Assembly (NCBI RefSeq): GCF_910592395.1 | Contig: NC_088313.1 | Location: 1,736,501-1,800,500 of the forward strand | Direction: 5' to 3' | DNA from: Lineus longissimus | Taxonomy: Eukaryota; Nemertea; Pilidiophora; Heteronemertea; Lineidae | Length of the DNA stretch: 64,000 bases | In this document: positions 50,193-62,993 of the stretch, piece by piece | Numbering within the stretch: position 1 is the stretch's first letter | Layout of the letters: the number at the start of each line of letters is the position of its first letter | Notes under the pieces: generated by a model | What the model was told of the DNA's origin: nothing | What the model saw: the letters and a program-made list of their open reading frames with translations, nothing else | The model's database searches: none | Program-made: the position numbers and the translations under genes

Positions 50193-52120
50193 CGTTAATA
50201 TTGAAAAGATACGCACAGAATATACACCTACATGTATGGTGTACACATCTACATGTATGTCACATTAGAAACAATTGCAAAGCAATATAGGCCTATGTAC
50301 CTGGCGGGAGACCAAAGGCAGTGCCAGATAGTTCAGATTCAATTGCCGATAGGAGTCTTTCCCATCTCTCAGTACATCGAAACGTTTCGTGCTTGTACGA
50401 GGAACATTTTTGTGGCCGAGTCCAGTACGACCCCTAACTGAGCATGTTCGACCCCTATCTCCCGCCTGTCCCCCAAGGTGCTTTATTTCTTTATCATAGA
50501 TGCCAACTCATTGCTGGCGATTGATCGATGATGAGGCTGATTGATGATAGTGGATAGTGATACATATGAAGATGGGTTGCAAAGCAATTATGAACATTAT
50601 CGGGAAGTGATAAAAGTTTGAATTAATAAAAACTTCGGTTATCTACCATCACTGCAGGGTTGATGGAAACACCAATTTGTTATTCCAAATCCATACATGG
50701 TCAAGGTCAACGTGTACTCCAACTATTTGAAAGTACGACAGTGACAAGACATATTCTTAATTCATCTGGTGGTATGATTGTCAGCGGTTGGCAAGGAATT
50801 GGAACCGTTTAATAAACCACGACCTCGATCTGTGATAGAGCCGGGCACCAAGAGGTTGTTCCTCAGAAGGTCATTTATGTTATTCTTATTTTGTCATCAC
50901 CATTCAATTTATATCCACTGTTACTTTTACCTCAAATAGAAAGGGTGGTTAAATATCTCTTCCGTATTCGGATATTATAGATCTTTCTTTCTTCTCATGT
51001 TTTGACCTTTTCCAAGGTCGACTTGGTATGTTCAATTATCTTCTCAAAGAAAAAATGAAAACTTACTTATAACAAGTAACTGGAGATACATTTGTTGGTG
51101 AGAAATGGGAAATGGAGCTATGAAATGGATATCTGTCGGAAATGACTGGTTTTAGAGAACAGTGTGTATCTATCGATCGATAACTATTTGGTATGATTGG
51201 AAGAGGATATTGCGTTTAGAGCTGGTGAACGACAAGCAGAGCATTAATTGCCCTATAAACAATACTGGTCGACGTGTGATGTATATTTTGAGTAGAGGGA
51301 GACCAGAGGCCCCAGAGAAACCCGTGATGTCGAAGAGAACAAGTAGCCTAAAGACCTTGAGAATGTGGAAGGACGTTTGCCACCTGGAACTTAATAAAGT
51401 CGATAGAGCATTCATTGAAAGTAACTTTCGAAGTTGTCTGCCGCCAATATATGTCAATATCATTAATATTCTTCATCTTTAAGATGAAAACGTCCTCATG
51501 CACGTAAACCATTTTCGGAGATTAAAATTTCAGACAAATCCTGTTTTTGTGCATGAGATCCCTTTAGCGGTTGACTTTTCCTAACATACTTATAATAAAC
51601 TCATCATCTTCAGTTCAAGTGAGTTACTAGCGCACAAACCCAGTCCGTCAACAAACTTTTAAAACGCAACATGCTGTTTTCCCGCGGAAGTTATTGCCAG
51701 GCCATCCTAGTGGATTGAGGTGGGGAAAAAAGTCGTGTTCCGGTTGGTATTTACTAAAGATTTTTTCAGAATTTATTCTGTTTAAAATTACCTTCATGCA
51801 GGGTTTTCACCCGCTAAAGTGCACGCTGTTTCACATCTTGTCGTCTGCGAGCATTGAGATCGCGTGACTGACGCTATGGTAATCGCTTCTTGATCATGTT
51901 GATAGTAAATATTGTTCGCGGCATTTTAGGTTTTCGATCGTTTAATGAATGAAGCTGTGGGTTATTGTCCCGGGTTTTTGTATATCATGATTGACGATAT
52001 TCCACATCACGCGTTTCCACATTACGGCGCAAGTTAGTATGAAAAAAACGCTGTGGATTTTCTTACGTGACCATGAACACTTAATTGAGTGATGACGGGT
52101 AGAGACATTACATATCACAA
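50193..52120. other. Intergenic stretch, nothing recognised
   Basis: The open frames at 51162-51482 (plus) and 51170-51463 (minus) overlap on opposite strands and resemble no family I know. I do not call genes here. Confidence 0.5.
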
Positions 52121-52278
52121 TCTCTCTTCAAAAGAAAGAGTGAAATTCGCTCTTAAAGAGCTGTATAGTGCTCGCCCTTTCTGGAAGAGCAGGAAGCACA
52201 AAAGAGTGAACTTTAGAGCGATCACTGTATCATTATAGTTCTTTAAGAGCGAAAATCACTCTTTCTTTCTGAAAGAGA
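52121..52278. mobile_element. Short element with long inverted ends
   Basis: A 158-bp sequence whose first and last roughly 40 bp are inverted copies (tctcttcaaaagaaagagtg at the left, its near-complement at the right), with a few mismatches. The arms are rich in aagagcg and aagagtg motifs. It fits a MITE or foldback element. No target-site duplication is obvious. Confidence 0.7.
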
Positions 52279-55200
52279 TGCTCTTCATTCTCAAGTCATG
52301 GAAGCTCGGCAAGCTTTCAGGTCGTATATGTCTGGCATTGATGCTGAATTTCCTTGGCGAAGCATCCTGAGGAAATCAGACTAAATATACGCTTCTCCGA
52401 CTCTTACGTTCGCCTGAGAGCCGGGGAAGAGACTTCCTCTGGATGTCGCAAAGTGGTGCCTGAAGATCGTTTCTCTTCCTCCTTTTTTTCGATGAATTGA
52501 CTCCATTTTGTGGACACTGAGTCCTCTCACAGGTAAAAACAATGGAAGCATGTATTGTGTTTGATCATAAAGTAGGTATGAATTGATGAAAATATTGAAA
52601 CTTTAGTCCTATTTTTGGGGAAAACGCATCACTTCAATAAGTATGAGGTTTGCCAAAAGATAAGAGAAAGAAATTTATCCACATCCGCAGACCTGTCAGG
52701 TAGGATTTCTTATCTCATTAGGAGCTGAAGGCGTTTAGGGAAAGACGTGATATCGTGAAGAAAAAAACCCAATAGATATGACAGAGAATAGACAGTGATA
52801 CGCGTTATCAAAAGAATCGTTTTGGCCAACCTTATATAAGGGAATGTCTACATACCTTTGGTTTCGGCGTGATACAACTGGTCAGTCCGTTCCAATGACA
52901 TTTCGCCAATTTAAAAACTAACTGTGAAGACTAGAGAATACATAATTATGTACCATTCAATCAATTCATGTTGCACTGGTGCCTTTCCGTGGCGGCTCCT
53001 CGTAATCGCTCTTGGCTGGTGCAAACATAACTCTTCAGTTCAATTTTTCTCTTTAGGGGTCGAAACTTCGAGATGCCTGGCAATACCGTACTGAACTTCC
53101 AGCGGTATTGCCTCCGTTACCTCCGCCGCGTAGTCTGTAAAACTTAGCAATGTCAATACATTGAGAGTCAAGATGGGTAATACATGTATTTAAAAGGTAT
53201 TGAATGTAAAGTCGTGAAACCTAATCCGTTTCCTTTTGGATGTGGTTGGCTTTAAACTACAAGACAAGGAAGATAACAAGTTGGATCATTTTGACATGTT
53301 GTCTGAAAGATTCTTAGAAATACAGTTTCGTAGGTGAATAATGGAGCTTTTTGATCTGTAAAACGAGCTTCTGGCACTTTAAGGTAAACATGAATTGAAA
53401 ACAAGAGATCTTATTTGATAAAGAGCATGTTCTTGGAGATAAAGGCGGCTGTCGTTTTTATTTTTATATCGCTTATGGCAGGTAAAAATAAAACGCCTGT
53501 TTCACCTTTCAATTAGGGACAGAAAGGCTCCAAGAAATGCTTTGATTATCTTCCCTTGATAAAGTTTTTTTCAAAGTAACCGAACACTACCCTGCCGGGT
53601 ACGGCAAGATGTGTTGTCCAATTATATCCATCAGATATTTCGGTCCCTGGATGTGATAAACAGATACTTTATATATATATAATCATGTCGAATTCAGAAA
53701 ATCCTCCTTACTTGCATTGACAAGCTAAATATAGTTCGACCAGATCAGATCAACAGGGACGACGCTGGATCAGATATAAAGTCTGGAATTATAATGTCAA
53801 TAGCGTCTGGAAAACCGATCAAAATTTGTACATATGTAATTCTAAGCTAGCTCAGGTCAGCTGTTTGGCGCAATTTACTCAGACAAACCCGTGGAGTGGG
53901 TTGTGCGAGAGGAGAATTTTCTTTTGTAGATTTGATCAAAATGTAGGGAGGCTGAATTCAGTTTCTTCGTTATTTTTATAAGTTTTACCAAAATATACAT
54001 CAAAAGAAGCTGATTGTGCGCCACCTGTTTCTACCAGGAGTAATGTTTTGGTGGTTGCAGACTTGCCCGATATTTCTACAGTTCTTCTCCACCGTTGGCG
54101 ACCACGCACAGTTCAACAGATTTCAAAATCAGCTGAGCGACGATGGTCTAATCGACGTGATTTGAAATCAGTGGACCATCCCAAGGTCAACTATCTACTT
54201 GACGACGATGTTATTCGGCTGAAGTCTCCGCAGATTGTATGAAATTTGTATCACATCAAAACTTGAGTGATTTGATTAGGCTGATTTCGGTGGTGATCGA
54301 AGTTGGCAGTATCAATAAAGGGGATATTGATCCGTTTTGCCGCCGGGAACTCCGGATGGCAGAGCGGACAGGCCTTTCCGGGACGCGGGACCACGGTCAT
54401 ATATCGGAACCTTCTTCTTCCATATCTCCGACGACAAAATCAACGTCTAGACATTACACCGAGAGAAACATAAAGAAAATCATTTTTACCAATACCGTTA
54501 ACTGCTACATGTGTATCTACCTTGTTAAATTCATGTTATCAAAAATGTTCCGTACACATAACTATCCTTGTATATAATAGATTCCACAAGGATGTAACTT
54601 TGGTGTCACATTATCAATTAAGACTCCCGATATTCGTTATTAATTGATTTTCATTGCCGGAGACTTTAAGATTCTGACAGCAGCCTCAAGATAATGCGGC
54701 GCCGGTGTACATGTTCTTAATTACTGGATATCATCGTGTAGATATGTGATAGACATGTTCTAAGAAGTTGCCATATTCAGAGCTATATTCGAAGGACTGT
54801 ATAGTTCATGGCCTTATCATAAAACAAGCCTTCTCATCAACTTGGATCAATTTTGTCTGGGGCAGAGCCATTTATATCTATACAAAGAGAAAGCAGTTAA
54901 ACCTAATGAAAATGTAACTGTCAGTCTGCCCTCCTGTTCCAGGCGAAAACTTTGCCATTACCTTCTGGGAACTTCATCACTTACGACCAAACTTTATATC
55001 GGCATGAGACGTATCCTAGGGCGCGAGAACTGTAAATATCGTTTTCCTTTGTTTTATGTGAAATGTCACAGATCGGTATAGGCCAGCGTCAGATATTGCC
55101 GCAAACTTCCTTCGCTGCTGGCAAGAAGTATGTGTTTGTCAGCTTGAGACTCTTCATGACACTGACACATCAGACCTGATGTACTCTAATAACGTGCTAT

Positions 55201-57540
55201 CCGGTATTATTGACCAAGTGAAATGGCGAGTCCAAGTTTCCCTTGTGAATTATACGTACGTGTAAGCTGTTGTCAGATCTTGCATGTCAGTTTGCCCCCG
55301 TGCCTCTGGGGAGGTCGGAAAATAAACATAATCCTGTCTCGAAAGATTATCACCGGTGACGTTTATAGAACTTCTCTTCTTCTCCCATGGCAAATATACT
55401 TATGATATTCCCCGCAGACAAAATGTGGGCTAATTAAACATTTTCTGGCTAATTGAAAATTAACTGAGTGCCCGTCTACGTGATCAATTAAGGAAATAGG
55501 GAACATATAAATTTGCATAGTTTTGCCCTTTCAGAAAAATCGAAGTAGCTCAGTTATTAAAGCAAGTATGAAGATGAGAGAGGTACCATTTTGTTCGTAT
55601 TGGTCTTGCCTTTAATAGCATCCGGGCAAATGGCTAGGTGGTCAATTGGAACTGAGCACCATGCGATTTTAAAAACACATATCTATGGGGTTATTTTAAG
55701 TTGTTCATTCTTCTGTAATCCATACCTGAGAGAGACTATTTCTATTTGAATCCATTCGAATACGTTTTTCCGTGTGCATTATCGGGTTTTTAACCTTTAT
55801 TAATGCCATTGATACGAGATACAATTGGTTTTCCTCCGCAATAAGTTCTTTATTTACAAACAGAGATGCATCTTCTGCCGCATCAAAAAGACTGTAATGC
55901 ATTAAACTAACTTTGTAAGTTATTTTAGTATTTTCTCCGGGGAAATTTCAAGGGTAATGAGATTCAAAAACCATAGAGAAAATCTGTGCATGTTGTAAAG
56001 CCACGAAAAATTCTTCCCAGCTTCCATGCAACAGCTGTTCCATTAGCATCAAGTTCCATTGACTTCCATTGAACCTCTTTTAAGTATTTTACCTATTCTG
56101 TTACTCGATAATATGACAAAGCAAATGGGTACTTTGTAGCCATTGGGGGACTGCCTACCCCATTGTCAAATCAAAGGAAAAGTGTCCATTTTTGTGTGCC
56201 AATGTTACCAAATGAGTCAATCAAAAGGCTTTGGTTGGACTTCTGATTTTGTTTGCTTTAAAGCGGTTACGTATGAGTCGTAAAATCGGAACACAGGAGC
56301 CATTTGTTTCACCTCAAACTAAATAATAAAAGATTTATATGAAAACTTGGAATTGACGAGATTTACAAGACAATATTGGGCATAATTCGTGCCGACACGG
56401 ACTATCATATTCAGAAACCATCGATTTTCGACTTTCTCAACATATTTCTATAGCTTCACCCACTTGCCAGTTCGCGACTTGCAGTGTATTACCTTGAACT
56501 ACATTTCAATTCTCATTTGTTGCAGGAATGTCCAGGCGGATTGCGTTCTTTTTATGAATGTTACTCGGCGTCCAAACGATATTGCCTTTCCAACTGGTGG
56601 ATCCAATGTCAATAGATATGCACTTTAGAGTTTCTTCACAATCACGAGGTCATCTCTGGAGAGACATTCAAGATAGAAGATGGTTAACTCAACACGGAGT
56701 GAAAGAAACCGCATCAGATTGATGACTCGACGACGACGCGGTCACGGATTCAGATTTTTAATCACGAAGTTCATTATTTTGTCTATTTCTCTTCTGCAGA
56801 TCCTGTACCCTGTGGCCTGTTCTTTCGTGGGTATAAATGCAGTAGGAATATTTTTAAGGTGAGTGATAGGTCCCAAGAACTTATTAATTATTAGTGGTAC
56901 TGGCAATACATTCAGCTCGTCCCGGCCTTCGGTGCATCCCACTTTGCATGACAACTTTGGTCTTGATCGGCCCTCACCTCTCCTGCCCTTCATTCAGATT
57001 TCAACAATCGTGGGTTGTGAAAAGGTCCCAAACTACTCCCTGTTTTTCTTTCAACATAGCCTGGCTGAGCAAAATGGCTAATGTGGTAAGAGGAAGGCAT
57101 AACAAATCATCCTTATCATTGCTGAGATGCACGGTGAGCGGTCCCATGTTGTGAAACATAATTTATTTTTTGTCCCGAATTGGTCTTTTGAGGACTATCA
57201 GTGTCACAACCACAATGAGGGATGAGTTCACTTTGACTAAACGACGTTTGGATCCAGTTCGACAGTTGCTTAATTAATGGATTACGTCACAGCCTCATCC
57301 GTCGTCGCATGTGCGTTAAGCTGGCGATTTGAAATGCATGAATGGACATTTCTGATATGAATTCTAGCGGTTTGCCTTATCCTCACCCACACCCCACGAC
57401 ACGCACGAGATTTTGACATCAGTCCAAAGACCTTGTCAGCTTACAACCTATTTTCTGTTATTCTTACAGCAATCATGCCACACTGGCGCAATATTATTTC
57501 AAAATAAAAACTCATAAGATCTGTGCATTCAGGTTATTGC

Positions 57541-57579
57541 TTAGTAAGGAATTGAGGTAATTTCTTAGTAAGGAATTGA
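57541..57579. repeat. Short tandem duplication
   Basis: The motif ttagtaaggaattga occurs twice with a 24-bp period. Confidence 0.7.
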
Positions 57580-59191
57580 CTTTCAGGTTTGTATTGTGGA
57601 AATGTCGCCAATACCACGTCTTTTAAACGCGCTGGTGATTAAGTAGAAGGACGTGTCTCAACTTGTCGTCACGCAAATCATTTTTGGGTACTTAAGGCCT
57701 GTACCTATAATTGCTTATAGTCACGATCTTTCAATACTGACAGACCAAATGAGATTTTCTTCAGCGAACGATTAAGGTAGCTTTTTAGAACTTCCCTTTT
57801 TGGAGGTGAGAAAATAATCGATACTGCTAATGGCGTCCAATTATAAGCAGTTGATAGATTGCGACTACTGTATGAGTATATCAAAAGTCCTCTCTGTTTT
57901 CCTCACCCGTAAAAATGATCACTTTAAAAGCTCGAACACCTTTATTGCTAAGAGTGTATATCACACACAACTCGGTAGAGAAACGGACATGGCCGCCACT
58001 CGATTTCCGCAAGATCTCCTGTAGATCCCCTGATTGCCTTTACAATTAGAGACAGTGGCGGAGAAGTGTTGTCCTTGTCCACGAGATGCCATCGCCAATA
58101 TCCTCTTCAATCATACAGTGGGTTACAATATCGGGTTCAGTGGTCCAAATGATGATGATCAAAGCCGATTTGGCCACTTTGTTTCATAGTCAAAGCGATT
58201 TCTTTTCTTTTACTTCTTCTTCTTCTGCTCCTTCTGTTTCTTTGGCGTTTATATCCAAATCCTTAATCCAATCTTCGCTGACCGCAATCATCAATGTTCT
58301 CTAGACCTCATGACTAGGAACCTCGCCCTTTCTCTCTCCGATGCAGGCCTATGTCCCCGGCGCAGTCAGTGATCAGCCTTGGACGCAGTCCTTCTCCGCA
58401 TCAGCTTCCTCTCGGGTTTCGGTAACTAATGGTCGTCCCTTGTCGGTGTCATATTCCTAGCCCACCGTGCCTTTGACCTTGGAAATCGGATACCGGTTTC
58501 TCGGGTTCGTGCAGTCGGCCCCTGTATGTACTACCCCAGAGGCTGACCTTTGGGCTCATATTTCATTATCAGAGTCTGAGCTAATTATCACTTTGATGTT
58601 CCTCCGGCCCTCAGCGGGTTCTACCGATTACAGATCGATTGTCCGGAAATTGCCGAGTATCACCGATCACGATTTGGCTGAAACGTTGTTGCTACAAAAA
58701 TCGGTAATTTTGTTTCTTTTTTATAGGGTGACCTGAGTTACTTTCATTTCGAAATATCAGCTGGTGAATCTTTACAACACGATTCTGGTTGCGTCGTGGA
58801 TGTCATGTGAATGAGGAAAATGGTCAAAATCCCAATCCGCTGATGTATAACATCACATGTAAGGTTTCAGCAATACGACCAATTAACTTTTAAAGCTTCC
58901 TCATACATGCGAAATGCCTTTCGACGATTGCTCAGTATAAAAAAGGCCATTCCAACGCGGCCCTATCGATTACGTCGAGTGCTCCGGCGGCTGATAGACC
59001 TCTTTTTTGCTGGTTTCCTTAACGAAATGTCGTGTTCTGCGCCCAAGTAGGCCAGATCGAATTTGTCTCCTTATTTCCAATGCTTTTTTCCCGATTTCCA
59101 TGCAATTTAGTCCCAATCCCATAGATTTGGCTTGTGTCAGTGATTTTCTGGTAAGGGCTAAGTCATTGATCTTACGGGTGCGGTGTCGGAT

Positions 59192-59204
59192 GGGGGGGGG
59201 GGGG
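59192..59204 (+). repeat. Poly-G run
   Basis: Thirteen consecutive G residues lie in an otherwise ordinary intergenic context. Such runs are prone to length variation and sequencing error. Confidence 0.9.
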
Positions 59205-59820
59205 CATGCCAACTTTCAAGCACAACCGCCGCGTTCAAACTTAAACTAACACTGAGATTAAAAAAATGATTACCCAACGTAACGGCAGTCTCCAAGTCTA
59301 ATCCCTACCTAAAATATATCGCAGGCAGTCTCAGTTCGATTTTGCTATCTCGGAGCCTTGTGTGTCAAGATGATCTAACAAAAACTCAAGGGCATCGTTT
59401 TAACCTTCGTTCGTTCTTATAGAACACGAGCACTTCCACAATTAAGCCTGCGCTCACTGATGAACGTACTGATCAAATTCACTTTACTTCACTTGGCCAT
59501 TTAACCTAGGCAGTTTCTATAAATGGATGAATTAAAATTCAATCTACCGAGATGATTCTTATTTCCTTTATTAAAGTGGCATAGTGCGCAATTGATGAAA
59601 ACAATTGCTTTCTAAATTGCATTCGTATCTTCGGAAATAAATTCAATTTGTTAGGGTTTCGAGACGGTTTTACCAGCGAGGCTGATTTGCCTGCGTGGTT
59701 AGAGAAATTCTTTGATATTTCCGTTCAAGTTTGAATATCTAGATTCAAATTGGATCGTTTTTGCAGCAAGAGAAGTTGATAACCTTTGAACTGACGACTC
59801 GGTGTATCTTTCTATGGAGG

Positions 59821-59844
59821 CACGGATGTTGCTCTACATCCGTG
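59821..59844. repeat. Compact hairpin
   Basis: Perfect 9-bp inverted arms (CACGGATGT and ACATCCGTG) surround a 6-base loop, inside an outer ggagg...cctcc pair. The function is unknown. Confidence 0.6.
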
Positions 59845-60713
59845 ATGGATCCGGTACAAGTAGCCTCCTAGCACTACTAAGACTAATCGGTTTAGCATTT
59901 AAAGTGACAAGATAATTACACCTTGCCATGACTAACTAATCCTGTCCCCTGTCCCTGGAATCGCTGCATTGTATCCTTGGTCATACCATCGACGTGATAT
60001 TTAGAAGCTTCGCCAATTTCTACAAGGTCGTACACGACATCGTGTGTAGCTCGTATTTTGCAATTATCGGGGTCGATCTTTTTCTTTTTCCCTACACTGT
60101 CCCAAAAAGGCTGCGGTGTGGTGGCCACCATCCGTTTCACGGCAATGAATAACACGCTCATGACAATATGTAAGACGAGCTCTCTGTCATGATAACCTTT
60201 TACCTTATTTCCGAGGCCGTCTCAGAGGATCTACCTATATCCTGTCCACTATCATGCCCAGACGCGGCTCATTAAGCAGTCCAGAAGGCATACATGTATT
60301 ACGAGTTTAAGGGCAGAGCTCAAGGTTGAAAAACACTGACCAACGATATGAAGCAGTTTAAATTTCATCATATCGATGGAATTGACTTTTCTCAAGCAGA
60401 ATTCACCAGAAATAGCTCCAAATTATTTCCTTGTGATCGGTTTCATTCAAAAGGCGTTGTCGAAGAAGCTTAACATTTGCGTTTCTACACATTCGGGACC
60501 TTGTCGTATAATGAAAATCTCTGTTGGCAGAAATGATATCCCTCGATTTGCTTGGATAATGGCAAGAAACTGAACTGAGGGCTTTTGATCTGATATGTTA
60601 ATACGACAGGAAGTGTTTCTTAACTGCAGATTGTTTCTTAATTGAAGATATTGGGCTGACGACATTGCTTCTCAGGGAACAACTTTATATTCCATGCTCA
60701 TCCTAGTTCCTAT

Positions 60714-60726
60714 TCCTATCTTGCAG
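60714..60726 (+). promoter_or_regulatory. Probable 3' splice site upstream of the GPCR start codon
   Basis: The pyrimidine-rich stretch tcctatcttgcag ends in AG at 60725-60726, 40 bp before the receptor ATG. The coding exon would then be preceded by at least one untranslated exon further left. Chance occurrence is possible. Confidence 0.45.
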
Positions 60727-60728
60727 AA

Positions 60729-60770
60729 ATGTCCCAGAAGGCGTCCACCAATCTTGAATCCCGAGCATGA
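60729..60770 (+). other. Upstream ORF overlapping the GPCR start codon
   Basis: A 13-codon ORF starts at the ATG at 60729 and ends at TGA 60768-60770. It overlaps the receptor ATG at 60767 in a gcATGA arrangement, in a different frame. If this leader is used, the receptor would be translated by leaky scanning or reinitiation, which usually lowers output. Confidence 0.55.
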
Positions 60771-62203
60771 AGGAGCGAGACGAATGGCCCCGGCCGACCA
60801 GGCCTACGGGAGTGTACAATCACGTCGAGGACTTCCTACGGTTCTCACTCGATGATGGTAGGCAGAACACGTACGGCCCGACCATCGGCGGGAACGTCAC
60901 GGTAATGGAGATCGGAACACACAGTTCGCGGCCGCCAAACGTTACGGTTGGTCTGGATAACATAACTGAGATCGTCGCCGACGAGGACATGCCTCTCGCT
61001 GAAAAAATACTCTCGGCAGTCTTCCTATTTCTGTTCATCATTATTACAGTTATCGGCAACATTTTAGTCATCATGTCTGTGTTCACGTACAGACCTTTGC
61101 GAAATGTGCAAAATTTCTTCATAGTTTCTTTGGCAGCTGCTGATATGGCCGTAGCCCTTCTTGTAATGCCGTTCAACATTATCAATTTCATCATGGGACA
61201 CTGGATATTCGGGGCAATCTTTTGTGATATGTGGCTCACCTTTGACGTACTATGCTGCACCGCTTCTATCTTAAACTTATGCGCGATCGCCACGGACCGA
61301 TATTGGGCAATACACGACCCGCTTAATTATGCAAGTAAACGGACAATGAAACGCGTGCTGCTCTTGATAGCGCTGGTTTGGGGTTCCAGCGCCGTCATCT
61401 CTATTCCACCTCTGATCGGGTGGAATAACTGGGAAGATCGAATGGAGCAATTAGAAAAACATCATTATCTTACATGTGAGTTGACGTCAGAGCGAGGTTA
61501 TGTTATATACAGTGCTTCGGGCTCATTCTATATACCTTTAATGATCATGACGTTTGTTTATCTAAAAATCTTCTTGGCGACTCGGAGGAGACTCCGGCAA
61601 AGGAAGAAACGAACACAAGCATTGAATGTCGGGCAAAACAACACAACAACAAATACCCGCGCAGTGACGACGACAGTCAACACAAACGCTACGGGCACAA
61701 CCACTGTCGTCGCCGATATAAGTTCGACAGAAACCCCAGACGAAATGCCAATGGATGAAACGAATCACGTGGGCGAAAACGATAAACAACGAGAGGAGGG
61801 AAAGGAAAAGGAAAAAGAAAAAAAGGAGCATAAACACAGATCTAAAAATAGAACGTCTACGGAATCTAAACAACCATTGACGCAAAACAGTAAACGTACG
61901 AAGTCAATCATGCATCAGTTTCTTGAAGAGAAGCAAAAAATTTCCCTTTCGAAAGAGCGCCGCGCTGCGCGAACTTTGGGAATTATTATGGGCGTTTTCA
62001 TGGTGTGTTGGATTCCGTTTTTTATCATGTATGTCGTCATGCCTTTTTGTCCAACATGCAAAAGACCAAACCCCAGGTTTGAAAATTTTATCGTGTGGCT
62101 TGGATATGTGAATTCTGGTTTAAATCCAGTGATTTATACTGTGTTCAATATAGATTTCCGAAAGGCATTCAAAAAGCTTTTGACTGGAAAATCTCGGAGA
62201 TAA
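60767..62203 (+). CDS. Biogenic-amine GPCR, type 1 tyramine/octopamine receptor-like
   Basis: This intact, intronless coding region encodes a 478-residue class A receptor. The extracellular N-terminus has three N-glycosylation sequons (Asn43, Asn58, Asn65). TM1 is near residues 82-107. TM3 carries the amine-binding Asp160 and ends in Asp177-Arg178-Tyr179. Cys153 and Cys237 can form the usual disulfide. TM5 has Ser249, Ser251 and Ser253, candidate amine hydroxyl contacts. TM6 has CWIPFF at 414-419 and TM7 NSGLNPVIY at 449-457. The third intracellular loop is long (about 271-398), first Asn/Thr-rich and then Lys/Glu-rich. The C-tail is short, basic and lacks a palmitoylation cysteine. The GYVIYSASGSFYIP segment, the CPTCKRPN loop and the short tail resemble type 1 tyramine receptors, which couple mainly to Gi. 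Alpha2-like octopamine or adrenergic receptors are the main alternative. The start is supported by an in-frame stop at 60755-60757. Confidence 0.93.
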   Translation: MKERDEWPRPTRPTGVYNHVEDFLRFSLDDGRQNTYGPTIGGNVTVMEIGTHSSRPPNVTVGLDNITEIVADEDMPLAEKILSAVFLFLFIIITVIGNILVIMSVFTYRPLRNVQNFFIVSLAAADMAVALLVMPFNIINFIMGHWIFGAIFCDMWLTFDVLCCTASILNLCAIATDRYWAIHDPLNYASKRTMKRVLLLIALVWGSSAVISIPPLIGWNNWEDRMEQLEKHHYLTCELTSERGYVIYSASGSFYIPLMIMTFVYLKIFLATRRRLRQRKKRTQALNVGQNNTTTNTRAVTTTVNTNATGTTTVVADISSTETPDEMPMDETNHVGENDKQREEGKEKEKEKKEHKHRSKNRTSTESKQPLTQNSKRTKSIMHQFLEEKQKISLSKERRAARTLGIIMGVFMVCWIPFFIMYVVMPFCPTCKRPNPRFENFIVWLGYVNSGLNPVIYTVFNIDFRKAFKKLLTGKSRR

Positions 62204-62281
62204 CCGCGCCATCTAAGGTAAATCGTTGGAACTACAGTAGGATGCGTCTCGCGTGCTGTCGTACAAGCGTGACATTAGGGA

Positions 62282-62360
62282 GGTTTAGGCCCTACGACGA
62301 CGTTTATCTATTGTGTGAGTTTACCTGAACAATAGATAAACGTCGTCGAAGGGCCTAACC
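62282..62360. repeat. Long hairpin just 3' of the GPCR coding region
   Basis: The arms at 62282-62314 and 62329-62360 are inverted copies with one mismatch and one single-base gap, around a 14-base spacer. The arms contain gataaacgtcgtcg and its complement. It would lie in the receptor 3' UTR and form a very stable RNA stem. It may be a MITE-derived foldback. Confidence 0.8.
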
Positions 62361-62919
62361 GGGCGGTTGCGAAACCTCACTATGCCAATCTACCATCATT
62401 ATGCGTATATCCATCCTTAAGGAGGAGACTTTGGGACTGATATTCACCGCCGATAATTCGGCATGCCCAGAACACGCCGCAGCCCACTTTCATGGCGTGG
62501 AATGCGTCTTCATAATTGGTTGCTTCTCGCTAGTGGGCCACTCATGTTAAAATGTTCAAATATTAGTGTTTCAATTCACGGGTGTTCTCAATCTAGATAT
62601 TTTCGTCAAATACCTTAAAATAAAATACCTCCTCGAATACAATGTACTACTCTAAAGCCATCTACAGTTCAAGTACGTGTCGTTCTCGTTCTGTTCCTAG
62701 CTTTGTGAGTCGGCACCGAGTGTGTGAGTGTGCTTTCTAGAGTGAATCATGAAATCATATCCACGACCATCAATAGAATTTGAAAAATTCCTAATAACTT
62801 GTACGGAAACCTAGCCTAACCTTGACGTTTCTTGGCTCTACTATTGGCACTTCGATCAGGATGCGTTTACGTAGCACGTTATTAGGAGCATTTTTCTGAT
62901 ACTGATGTTGAAGAAAAGG

Positions 62920-62953
62920 GTGAATGTGTGAATGTGTGAATGTGAATGTGAAT
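62920..62953. repeat. GTGAAT/GTGTGAAT microsatellite
   Basis: A short degenerate run of gtgaatgtgtgaatgtg type repeats. Confidence 0.8.
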
Positions 62954-62993
62954 CAGAATGTGATTGTGCTGACTCAATCAGATAACATGGCTG

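Larger units (their letters stand above)
52279..60766. other. Intergenic and probable 5' region of the GPCR gene
   Basis: I recognise no coding exon. The stretch holds a 24-bp tandem duplication (57541-57579), a 13-G run (59192-59204) and a compact hairpin (59821-59844). Untranslated exons and regulatory DNA of the downstream receptor may lie here but cannot be placed from sequence. Confidence 0.5.
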
